A DNA stretch of 64,000 nucleotides from Aldrovandia affinis. Lineage: Eukaryota > Chordata > Actinopteri > Notacanthiformes > Halosauridae. The translations under genes and the position numbers were made by a program. Below the pieces are notes generated by a model. That model saw only the letters and a program-made list of their open reading frames with translations, made no database searches and was not told the origin of the DNA. Below, piece by piece: positions 11,150 through 22,100 of the stretch; the stretch's first letter is position 1; every line of letters starts with the position of its first letter. The stretch spans positions 2,568,307 through 2,632,306 of the forward strand of contig JAINUG010000015.1 of NCBI GenBank assembly GCA_029706075.1, read 5' to 3'.

Positions 11150-13860
11150 CAGTATTGTTATAGTAGACTGGGCAAATAGAGCATTGGTTTGTTTTAGCAC
11201 CCAGCAACCAGAGAGTAGAGAAGAAACACAGTAAGGGGGGTGGGAAGACAGACAACACCTAATGGCCTTCTTGCCAGGGGATTCTGGAGTGTTGTTCCAC
11301 TACATCCCTCTATTAAACCTCAGGTCACAGATGCCCACCAGCTTGGTGGTGACGGTTGTGTTATCATGCTCTCTCTGATCTGCGTGTGTCCAGTCAAGGA
11401 TGGGGCTAAACAGGCATGAAATCAAATCATATGCTATTTTGACTTCTGGAGTAGGTCCCTTTTTAAAAGAACATCAAGCTTATCATGAATCCACTGTATG
11501 GAGAAGGTCTCTAATGTGAGCACAGGACCATCGTGTAATTAGATCTTTCCGCCACTTACCGAATTAACCAGAAACATAAAAAGGGACATATTTGGAGATA
11601 AAGAGGAGAAATGTATTTCAGGTTTGACAAAGCCAAGGAAAACAAACAGAAATATTTTGTTTTGTGTTCTTGCCAATTAGATTTTGTAAAAGATAAAAAG
11701 ATGTTTGTAAAAACTGTCAGATATGTTTAAAATTATAAAGCTAGAAGTATATTTATTGTAAAACAATTGAGTTAAATTGAGCTTCACATCTTCACCTGGG
11801 GAAAAAATACAAGAATCAGCAATACATGTATGTATTCTTTCAAGCTGATCTAAAGCCTCAAATTATGGGAGATGCAAAGTAATGTGAACAATTGCTATGC
11901 ATATCTGATAAGGTCAACATAGTGTCTTTATTTCTTATTTTCGTGTTGTAGTAAAATGTCAAAGTGAGACTGGACAGACACCTCTGTAACGGCTTTAACA
12001 AACCTAACAAACCTTGCAGATTGTGAAAAGACTTTCACATTCAGGGACTCAAAGCTAAAAGACAGCAGCATATACAATCAATATGGGGTGATTATTAGCC
12101 AACCTTGGAATAATAAAGTCCCTAATGACTCTCCGCAGTAGGACAGAGCATATGTCCTAACATATGTTCTGGAAAATTGGCTCTTATGCATTGATTATAA
12201 TAAAAGCAGAGCAGTGTCCATCACCGTGCCTTATCAGCGCATCCCCATTTGGCTTAGACTCACATGCTCCTCTTTCCCCTCTGCCTCACCATAGACGTAG
12301 AGGTGCTCCCTCCAATGAATATAATTCATACCTGGGACAAACACTCCTATATTGATTTGGGCACATGAAAATCAATAACTGCAATATGTCAGCTCTTGAG
12401 TGCAGAGACAATAAATTACACGCGCCATTAGGCACACAAGCACAGACACACACAAGAGGCATAGTGGGTAAACTGATTCTCCACTGTTTGACTTGTAAAT
12501 AGACATCAAGCCACCCATCTACAGTTATACGGACCAGCAGGACACTGATGAGTCCAAGTTGGGCAAGTTAAAAAGTCAGCATCGTGCCCCGATTTCAAAT
12601 ATTGCAGTGTATCATGTAATACATAATATAATACAGGTAGTAATAATTAACACATTTTACTCATTACATTGGTCCCCTTCAGTACTTAACATTACTTTAT
12701 GTTTAAGGGTTAATGCAGAAGAGTGCAAGCTACTGTCTGTGAAGTTCTTTGAGGAATCATTGGACTCTACTTTTGGACTGCCTCACAAAAAACTGACGTG
12801 TTTAGGATCAAAGAGGGTTGGTTCGGCAAAGAAGTATATGTGTCTGCACAAGTACATATACTGCATGTAATTATGTTACATGAGAAATGTTTCATAGTGA
12901 AACATTTTGTGTAGTGCATTACATGTCAAATATCTAATCAGAGTGCGTGTCTCTGAACAAAGACTAAAGACAATATAGACCAGATAGGTGCATTGTTCTC
13001 CCATTTTTGAAACATGTATAGTCATCATAATACGCAGTATATACGTGCATGAAAAGGCATATCTCCTTCTGAGCATATTTCTTACTTATATATCTTAACA
13101 AAAAATACTTTACAAAATAATGCATGCATACCCAAAAAGCAATATGCAGGTGCAGAACAGACAAACAATAGAGAAATTGTGTCTGCACACCTTCGTCCAG
13201 ACAACCCAGTGTGAGTCAAAAAGTTTATCCTGTGGCCATGAGCAATAAACCTTTGGTTTAAGGAACAATAATTGTGGTGTGCAGACTCTATTTCTATGTT
13301 AACTTGTATATTTTAAAATTAAATATTAATGGACTTCCTTAAGACAAGTAAACATTTTGATTACAACTGTGCTTTTGTATTTAAGAAAGTAATGTTAAAT
13401 GTTAGGTACTAGCTATAAGTTATAAGAATGGTCAATGCAAAGTGGTACAGTGTAATGATAATGTAGTGATATAATGTAAAATTACCTAATTTTACCCATG
13501 ATTTGGAGGGAGGCTGGTTTGAGTTTAACCTTGGAAGTTATATACAGTAGGTTGTGTCACCAGTTATTTTATGGTAGTGTACTAACTTAGTATGGTGCAT
13601 TACCTTAATTCGTAAGTCTTGATTCACTAATAGTTGTACATCATAATAATTGGGAATTTCTCATTACTATGAGTCACTTTGAGCTAAATAAGAGGGTTTA
13701 TGCCATGGAAGTATCTATTTATTTTTATTTTCACAACTTGATTTATGTAATTTTTATTAAACTACTTGAGGGTGTTTCTACATGCTGTAACTTTTCACTA
13801 TCATGCTCACAATGTTTTTCTCACCCTAACTCTGTTTCTATGAGTTTGACTAAATGACTT
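11150..13860. other. Intergenic stretch upstream of PERCC1; candidate regulatory region
   Basis: No exons are supported. By position it would hold the counterpart of the mammalian intestine-critical enhancer of PERCC1, but I cannot show conservation. It contains a short perfect hairpin at 12,885-12,907 and a small element with inverted ends at 13,172-13,295. Confidence 0.35.
13172..13295. repeat. Small sequence with imperfect terminal inverted repeats
   Basis: The left end AGAAATTGTGTCTGCACACC and the right end GGTGTGCAGACTCTATTTCT are near reverse complements. The 124-bp interior includes AATAAA. It may be a MITE or a scrap of an LTR. No clear target duplication is seen. Confidence 0.4.
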
Positions 13861-13926
13861 TCAGTTCCTTAACTAGGATAAATGCAGTTCCTTAACTAGA
13901 ATTAACTAGAATATCTTGGATTGATA

Positions 13927-15162
13927 CACTATATGGCCAAAAGTCAGTGGACACCCCTACTAATTATTGAGTTCAGGTGTTTCAGCCACACTCATTGCCA
14001 ACAGGTGCATAAAATCCAGCACATAGCCATGCAATCTCCATAGACAAACATTTAGAATTCAGAATGGTTTGTAAAGAGCTCAGTGACTTTAAACGCGGCA
14101 CTGTCATAGGATGCTACCTTTGCCACAAGTCAGTTTGTGACCTTTCTTTCTTTCATTTCTGCCCTACTAGATGTGCCCCGGTCAACTGTAAGTGCTATTA
14201 TTGTGAAGTGGAAGTCCCTAGGAGCAACAACAGCTTGGCCACGAAGTGGTAGACCACGCAAACTCACAGAGCAGGGCCGACGAGTGCTGAAGCGCATAGC
14301 GCGTAAAAATCGCCTATCATCTGCTGCATCACTCACTACAGAGTACCAAACTGCCTCTGGAAGCACCATCAGCACAAGAACTGTGCATCGGGAGCTTCAT
14401 GGAATGGGTTTCCATGGCCGAGCAGCTGCACACAAGCCTCACATCACCCTGCGCAATGCCAAGCAGCGGCTGGAGTGGTGTAAAGCACGTCGCAACTGGA
14501 CTCTGGAGCAGTGGAAACGTGTTCTTTGGAGTGATGAATCACGCTTCACTATCTGGCAGTCTGATGGATGAATCTGGGTTTGGCAGATGCCAGGAGAACG
14601 CTACCTTCTGGAATGCATAGTGCCTACTGTAACGTTTGGTGGAGGAGGGATAATGGTCTGGGGCTGTTTCTCAGGGTTTGGGATAGGCCCCTTAGTTCCA
14701 GTGAAGGGTATTCTTAATGCTACAGGATACGAAGACATCTTAGCCAATTGGGTGCTTCCAACATTGTGGCAACAGTTTGGGGAAGGCCCTTTGCTGTTCC
14801 AGCATGACTGTGCCCCTGTGTACAAAGCGAAGTCCATAAAGACATGGTTAGACAAGTTTAGTGTGGAGGAACTCGATTGACCTGCACAGAGCCCTGACCT
14901 CAACCCCACTGAACACCTGTGGGAGGAATTAGAACGCCGATTGCGAGCCAGTCCTTCTCATCCAACATCTGTGCCTGACCTCACAGATTCACACAGACAC
15001 ACTCCAAAATCTTGTGGAAAGCCTTCCCAGAAGAGTGGCAGCTGTCTTAGCCGCAAAGGGGGGTCCAACTCCATATTAATGCCCATGGTTTTAGAATGGG
15101 ATGTCCAACAAGCTTATATAGGTGTGATGGTCAGGTGTCCACTGACCTTTGGCCATATAGTG
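13927..15162 (+). mobile_element. Tc1-like transposon (Tc1-A), complete ends, inserted in the arm of Tc1-B
   Basis: The 29-base ends CACTATATGGCCAAAAG... (13,927-13,955) and their complement (15,134-15,162) differ at one base. TA dinucleotides at 13,925-13,926 and 15,163-15,164 are the canonical Tc1 target duplication. The left flank CTTGGATTGATA and the right flank GTCTACA match, once rejoined, the opposite arm of Tc1-B near 18,190-18,215. That shows insertion at a TA within that arm. At 1,236 bp it is a normal length for the family. Confidence 0.93.
14064..15108 (+). pseudogene. Broken Tc1 transposase of Tc1-A
   Basis: The start MVCKELSDFKRGTVIGC is typical of fish Tc1 transposase. A frameshift follows near 14,140, then the frame continues through the helix-turn-helix (LLDVPRSTVSAIIVKWKSLG), the SGRPRKL linker, SDESRF with the first catalytic Asp, and [17 protein letters not shown] with the second. 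SPDLNPTEHLWEELERRL holds the glutamate of the DDE triad. In-frame TGA codons interrupt at 14,569-14,571 and 14,878-14,880. A further frameshift near 14,985 changes the C-terminus. The enzyme is therefore inactive. The damage pattern suggests neutral decay after insertion. Confidence 0.9.
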
Positions 15163-15318
15163 TATGTCTACACCCTGCTTATCATATCATTTGTAAACTA
15201 GCTCTGGGGTAACCAATCACCTTCCAGATCACACACCAAGCTAACTGGTCTCCACCTGTATCCAATTGTAGTGATTCTGATTACTTCAGAATAAAATCAA
15301 CTGTTCCTAGAGGATTCC

Positions 15319-16460
15319 GGCTCAGTCCTTGGTCCCCTTCTCTTCTCCCTGTACACCTGCTCCCTTGGCTCTGTAATCTCTGCCCACGGCTTATTTTACC
15401 ATTGTTATGCTGATGACACTCAACTCTTTCTCTCCTTCTCCCCATCAGACACTCAGGTCTCTACCCGCATCTCTGCTTGCCTGAGGGACATTCAGAGCTG
15501 GATGGACAGTCACCACCTAAAGCTCAACCCAGGTAAAACAGAACTAATCTTCATTCCTGCCCTAAACTCTCGCCACCTTGATTTCTCCATTTCTCTAGGT
15601 GACACCTTGGTGACATCATCACCCTGCGTGAAGAATCTCGGTGTGGTGATGGACAACAGGCTGTCCCTATCAATGAACATTGCAGCGGTAAGCCGGGCGT
15701 GCAGATTCTTCCTGTATAACATCAGGAGAATCCGTCCCTTCCTTACCATGTACTCTACCCAGCTCCTGGTCCAAGCAATGGTACTGTACCGCTTGGACTA
15801 CTGCAACTCGCTCCTGGCTGGCCTTCCCGCATCTGCCATCAGACCCCTGCAACTCATCCAGAACGCTGCAGCCCGTCTGGTCTACAACCTTCCTAGACAC
15901 TCCCATGTCACCCCCTGCTCACTACCCTCCACTGGCTGCCACTGGCTGCATCAAATTCAAAACATTGGTCCTAGCATACCAGGCAGCTCAGCCCCAACAT
16001 ATCAAGATTCAAAACATTGCCAGGTCCTATCAGGAAGTCAGAACAGTCTCCTGTTCTGGCCCGATGGTGGAATGACCTTCCTTCAGAACAGCTGAGACCC
16101 TGGCCACCTTCAAGCTACGACTGAAGACTCACCTATTCAGGGTGCACCTCTCCCTGTAGTCCAGTTTTTGTTAACTTAGGGACATAGCTGCTTAGTATTA
16201 CACATGTCTACTTGTTTATGTATTGTATTAGGCTTAGGCATTATTTTCTGCACTGATTGCTTTGTTGCTACCTTTGAATTGTGGCTACAGATTTACCTAC
16301 AGGGTCCTAGTTTAACTATGTGGTTGCTCCTAGCACCTAGGAACTGTACTTCCCATTAGGGTGGCTTTCAGCTAAACTGTTCTTGACTACGGTTAACACT
16401 TTGTTGTACGTCGCTCTGGATAAGAGCGTCTGCCAAATGCCTGTAATGTAATGTAATGTA
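15319..16460 (+). mobile_element. L2-clade LINE, 5'-truncated, inserted in Tc1-B
   Basis: The reading frame is open from the very first base (15,319) to 16,095 and encodes the reverse transcriptase core: GSVLGPLLFSLYT, then CYADDTQLF with the catalytic YADD at 15,406-15,417, then HHLKLNPGKTEL and the usual LLVQAMVLYRLDYCNSLLAGL thumb region. Near 15,910 the frame degrades. The 3' end reads GTCGCTCTGGATAAGAGCGTCTGCCAAATGC followed by (AATGT) repeats. ATTCC at 15,314-15,318 and 16,461-16,465 is the target duplication. The two flanks rejoin to match the uninterrupted inverted arm near 18,050, which confirms the insertion. Confidence 0.92.
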
Positions 16461-16814
16461 ATTCCACTGCTGTGTAGTGCATTTCAGAGTAAAGAATTCA
16501 CCATGAGCAACAAGCAGCTTTCAAAATAACTCTCGGATAAAGTTGTGGAAAGGCACATATCAGGAAATGGGCATAGAAAGATATATCCCTTGGAGCACGG
16601 TCAAAACCATAATTAAGAAGTGGAAGATGCATGGTACCACCAGGACCTTGCCTAGATCAGGCCCTCTGTCCGTCCAAGCTGGATGACCGAATAAGAAAAA
16701 GAGGCCACCAAGAGGCCAATGGCAACTATGAAGGAGCTACAGGACTTTATGGCAAAGCGTGGTCAATGTGTGTATGTGTCAATAATATAAAAATCTCTCC
16801 ACAATTCTGGGGCC

Positions 16815-17485
16815 TCTCTCACAAAGGAAGTTCAACATAGTCAGGGTGTCTTTGCGTTAATTGGCTACACAAAACCTAACAAGGGCAATTACGGCTAACC
16901 TGTCTCACGACGGTGGTTAGCAACTCGCTCTGTCAACCCTGGTTTTTCCAATCGAGCTATGAGCGCAAGCACACAAAATTGGCGGGGTTTGGAACACAGA
17001 CAATCGCATGCAACATGAAGTGATCCATAGCACTGTTTCACGAAGCAGGATTAGTGGGTTAGCGAGCTAACTTTGGGTTTAAGCCTGGGTTTTTGGTCTC
17101 ATGACTGTGGCTCACCCATACATATATATACGTGCTCACCCAGGGCTGCAGGCGATGATAATGTGAGTGCAATCTATTGCACCAATTACTCAGGAATCAT
17201 ATGAGAAAAATACAGGGTTAAATCCAAAGTTAGCTCGCTAACCCACTAATCCTACTTCGTTAAACAGTGCTCTAGATCACTCCATGTTGCATGCAATTGT
17301 CTGTGTTACAAATGCCGCCCCTTTTGTGTGCACGCACTCATAGCTTGTTTGGAAAAACCAGGGTTGACAGAGCGAGTTGCTAACCACTGCCGTGACACAG
17401 GTTAGCCGTAATTGCCCTTGTTAGGTTTTGTGTAGCCAGCTAACTCAAAGATACCCTGACTATGTTGAACTTCCTTTGTGAGAGA
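16815..17485. mobile_element. Foldback transposon (671 bp) with long inverted arms, inside Tc1-B
   Basis: The ends TCTCTCACAAAGGAAGTTCA (from 16,815) and its reverse complement (to 17,485) continue inward as near-complementary arms of about 270 bases. Shared blocks include CCTAACAAGGGCAATTACGG and GGATTAGTGGGTTAGCGAGC. The central loop of about 110 bases lies near 17,095-17,205. There is no open frame. It separates the two halves of the Tc1-B transposase, so it arrived later. Target duplication is not clear to me and the superfamily is unassigned. Confidence 0.85.
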
Positions 17486-18375
17486 TGCCTGCAAGAAAAT
17501 TGGGAAGGAGGTTCACCTTTCAGCATAACAATGACCCAAAGCACACAGCTTAAAGGAAACAGTGGAATGGCTAAAAAACAAAAAGGTGAATGTCCTTCAG
17601 TGGCATAGTCAGAGCCCTGAACTAAATCTTATTGAAAACATGTGAAATGACTTGAAGAGCACAGTTCATCGATGGTCCCCACGCAATGTGACTGAGCTTG
17701 AATAGTTCTGTAAAGAAGAATGGGCAAATGTTGCCCAATCTAGTTGTGCAAAACTGGTAGAGACATATCCAAGCACAGATTCATGGTTGTAATTCAAGCA
17801 AAGGCTGCTTTTACCAAGTACTGAACTCAGCGAGGTGTAGACGTATCCATCAAAGTTATTCTAGTTTTTTAAATTTTTATTAATGTTCAGAAATTAATAA
17901 TTTTTTGCAGGGTAAAATGTGCAAATAAAGGTGGAAAAACTCTCCAAATCTCTCTATGCCTATTTGCACCTTTCAACAACTTTATCCCAGAGAAGCTCCT
18001 TGTTGCTCATGGTTGATTCTTTACTCTGAAATGCATTACCCAGTAGCAGAATCTTCTAGGAACAGCTGATTTTGTTCTGAAGTAATCAGAATCACTACAA
18101 TTGAATACAGGTGGAGGCCAATTAGCTTGGTGTGTGATCTGGAAGGAGATTGGTTACCCCAGAGCTAGTTTACAATGGGTATGATAAGCAGGGTGTACTG
18201 TAGACCTATCAATCCAAGTTATTCTTGTTTTTTACATTTTTAATTAATGTTCAGAAATGTAGAGAATGCATTTTTGAATTGGAAGTTGTAGGGTAAAATG
18301 TGTAAACAACAGTTGGAAAAGTCTGATTTAATATGTTTTACTTTTAGGCTGTAGGGCACTGTGTGTGGTAGACTT

Positions 18376-18585
<210 letters not shown>

Positions 18586-18599
18586 CACACGCATCAATC

Positions 18600-19143
18600 G
18601 AAGGGTGTGCCATTGTAGAATGTTGTCACAAATTAATATACATTTAAAGGTAAAGGAAATTTATGAAATGTCATTTAAATGTCAGGTTTCTAAAGTGTGT
18701 TGGTTATCGAACTACATTTTTCATAACCTTTGCAGCATTACAAAAACACAATAAGAAAAGAATTGCTAAGAAATAAAAAAAAATACAATCAACGAAACAC
18801 AGCGTATTGTGTTTTGTGGGCCAGTGCCTAATACGAACCATTGCATGCTAATGTGTTTTATTAGTGAACCCCTGTTCTCCAATATTATTGTATTTCAGAG
18901 ATTACATGTTGTGTTTATGCAGTATTTTTGACTGGTTGTAGCCAATCAGATCACCAATATAACGTTACGTATTACGTCATTGTTTTACGTGAAGGAAACC
19001 AGGAAACGGCAATATAAACTAAATCCGTCAACTGGCACGAATCGTAGAGTCAAAGAATTAAATGAAATGATCTAAGTAATTCGAAAATAAAATGACTACC
19101 GTTTCAAAGAAGAAGTGCTTAAATGATAAATGTACAAAATAAA
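18600..19143 (+). promoter_or_regulatory. pgap6: PGAP6 5' flank with CRE-like site
   Basis: A cluster GTTACGTATTACGTCATTG ends near 18,982. It holds TTACGTCA (18,972-18,979), a good ATF/CREB-type site, with another TACGT on each side. No TATA box is obvious. The transcription start is probably between here and the coding start. Binding is inferred from motif only. Confidence 0.45.
19062..19142 (+). promoter_or_regulatory. pgap6: Upstream short ORFs in the likely PGAP6 leader
   Basis: Two minimal frames, ATG-AAA-TGA (19,062-19,070) and ATG-ATC-TAA (19,067-19,075), are followed by a 16-codon frame (19,092-19,142). The TAA of that frame ends one base before the main ATG at 19,144. If transcribed, these would restrain or tune initiation. 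An in-frame ATG at 19,123 could extend the protein by seven residues. Confidence 0.45.
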
Positions 19144-22100
19144 ATGGACGGGCAGGCAATTCTGTATCTTCTTCTTCCCATGTTCATAAATAACTGTTTT
19201 GGAGATGGTAAGTTAAGCACTAGCAACTAGCTAGCTAGTTTACTGGGTCAGGTAACCGTTACCCAACCGATCAAGCTAGTTAACGATCTAATCTTACTAT
19301 CTGAAATTAATTTAGCTTGCTCAATGAAGTTATGGTGATGTTACATTGGCTACATTTTATTGCTACAAACATGGCAATTGCTAGCAAGCGGGCAAGATGA
19401 TAGTTCAACGTAGATTGCTGTGTAATTACAGTTTTTGTTTTATTTGTATTTTTTTGCTTGATAACGTTAGTGCTAAAATTGGTTTGTCGCTTTGATGTGG
19501 TAGCTAGCTGTCGCTAATCCAGCTAGCTAGTTGCTTTTCCATTTGGAGCTAGGTTGCTGTAGATTTCATTGATAGCTCGATAAGTTGTAATGCCAATGTC
19601 GATAACAAGCTAGCACTACATTTATGAAAAAACGATTATGTGATTGCTTTGTTATAATATAACGTTAGCTGGGACATTGCTAGCTAAACCGTTTGTTATT
19701 TTGACTTGTTGGTTTGCTGTCTTGACTCTTGGTGGGTTGACAGCTGCGGAATTTTATATTCGGAGCGAGGATCACAGAATTGCCATTTTATTTGAACACT
19801 CCAGAAACGTTGCCAAATCAAATGGTCCTCTTCATTTCGTTAACTGTTGAGGAAAAAGACAGCTGAAAGTTCGGTTTCAGAATATGTCGGCAAGTAGAGC
19901 TGTCAAGAAATACGCATTGCTATAAAAGCTCGAGGGTATTGTTGATATTGTGTGTAGCACGTCGTTGTTTGGCAACCTTTGCATGTAGACGAGGATGACA
20001 CGTGAACTGGCTTGCTCTAGTCTGGAAAACCTGCCGAGCCTTTGAGGACGAAACGTTTTCAAGTGTGTTTTTGGTCCATGCTATCAAGATGCGTTCTGTA
20101 ATCCAACACATTTCCCTGTTTCTTTAGATTTAACGTACATCTCTGGGTACTTCTCCAAAACACCACAGAAGCTGTCGAAATACAGCTGGTATGGGAATGT
20201 TCGACTTTACCATTTTAGAGTGCCTGAAGATACAGTGCTGGTCCGCTGGCTGTTAACTGTGACTAAAGGGTCAGGTTCAAACTGCGGGACCCACAATATC
20301 ACAATGTGAGTGACAGTATGCATTCATCATATAAACACTGTTTACAAATGTTTTATACTTATCTCTCATTTCATGATTTTAATTATGGCAGGCATCCTCT
20401 GTTTTAATAGTTTATGACAATGATCATATATCCTCTTCTACAGACACATACGTTCAGGTGCCCCTCCAGTTATAAATCCCATAGAGACAGAATTTGCGAA
20501 CAACACAGCCTTCTTACCTGCACAGAATCTGAGTCTGTTGATAAACAGTGGGCAGAATATCACTCTCTTCAATGTCTCCAACCCTGCACCCGGGGACTGG
20601 TTTGTGGCTGCTCATCTCCCCAAAAACGATGGCAGAATAGAGCATAAGGTACAGATCTGTTTATAATGGCTCGTAATGGCGGATATGAAACAAATTGGTT
20701 TTCCTTTTTTCTCCAAATGTACACTGCTCCTAGTCACAGTAGCTTGTTGCCTTGGCCTCCACAGGGTTTCTCGTCCTCCTGTTCTTACTTCTTCCAGCCT
20801 CAGATGTTTGTGAGGAGAGTTGTGGACATGCCCATTCTGGAGTCAGAATCTCAGCTGCATCAGATGGTGTCTTCCCCTGACAATCCAGCTGTTTTCAAGT
20901 AAGCAGGTCTTAAAATGAAACACAATATGGTTATTTATTTATTTTGTTTTGTTTTCTTGTGAAGGGATTTCTGACTGACATGGGAAAGATCTATAATTTA
21001 GGTAATATCATTTATGTATCATATTTCCCCCCACCCTCCCTACAGGCTTTTTGTGCCAGAATACACCTCAGATTTTACGGTCCATGTCTCAGGCTGTGTC
21101 ACTGAGGGTGTCAGCAATATGGAGTGCCCGCTCATGTTGACGCTAGGATCTGCTACGCTCAGACACTCCTCAGTGAGAACCATCAACTGCACTGGGAAAG
21201 CGTCCTGCACCACCACGCTGCGCATCCCGCCATGGGATACGTGGGTCCGAGTCACTGTGGAAAGCATCTATGTCAACCTGACTACAACCTTCACCATCTC
21301 AGCCAATCACACTGGTGAATGCAGTATTTAAGTAGGATTCTAACTCATGATTATCTTGGGATATCAGTCAGTTCTGATAGTGATAGGTGGCTTTAATGGC
21401 CAATAAATTGAATCTACCCCAATTGATGATTGATGATGATGATGATTAGGGACGAAGCAAAAACCCTAATTATAAACTGCAGTTCATGTTTGAACTGACA
21501 TTATAAATCTTGCTGTTTTGGAGGTACGATATTATTATTATTATTATTGCTGTTATTGACATTCTTATCCTTATCCAAGATGACATACAATGCATGAGAC
21601 AAGAAGTTATAATACAGCATTGAGCAAAATCTAGACTTGAACTCATTTGAATAAGAAGGACATATTACACATGATTTTTAAAAAATACAGTGCATTTTCA
21701 ACAGTCTGGATATTTATTATTTTCAGATCATATTCCTCTCACAAGCATTTTATATGAACAGTCTTTATTCATATTGTTTGAACATTGTATAGTAGTCAAT
21801 GATGACATAATTGTGTTTTTCACCAACAGTGGGCTGTAAACCTAAAAGCGTTGGCTTGACGGGAGACTTCTTCACCCGGGTCAGTGCCAACAGCAGCGGT
21901 GAGCTGGGAGGCAACATCTCAGTGCCTGTAGAGAACACTAATACCCTGGGAAACAGTTCATTGAGCCCGGACTTCCTTGACAACGCCTGTTTGCACAACC
22001 AACCGGTGTTTAAAGAGGAACTGGATGTGGTCTCTGTGCGCTTTGCAGTGATCAATGGGCCCAATGTCACAGTCTCCTCCTTGGCTCCAACACTCCTCCT

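Larger units (their letters stand above)
13865..18330 (+). mobile_element. Degenerate Tc1-like element (Tc1-B) with long inverted arms, host of three later insertions
   Basis: Blocks at 15,165-15,318 and 16,461-16,560 recur as their reverse complement at about 17,950-18,205 (for example CTCTGGGGTAACCAATCACC, GATTCTGATTACTTCAGAAT, CATTTCAGAGTAAAGAAT). Between the arms, broken transposase reads as LRDKVVERHISGNG-like helix-turn-helix, a GT-TLPRSG linker, then [18 protein letters not shown] and [13 protein letters not shown] around the second D and E of the DDE triad, followed by EEWANVAQSSCAKLVETYPS. Stops and frame changes make it dead. A segment at 17,835-17,945 is repeated directly at 18,205-18,310. 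The arms are interrupted by a Tc1 element, an L2 and a foldback element, listed separately. Confidence 0.8.

Noticed and set aside
12885-12907. Perfect 10-base hairpin AAATGTTTCA-TAG-TGAAACATTT
   Set aside because: Too short to set apart from chance in AT-rich DNA, and no T-run or gene end nearby.
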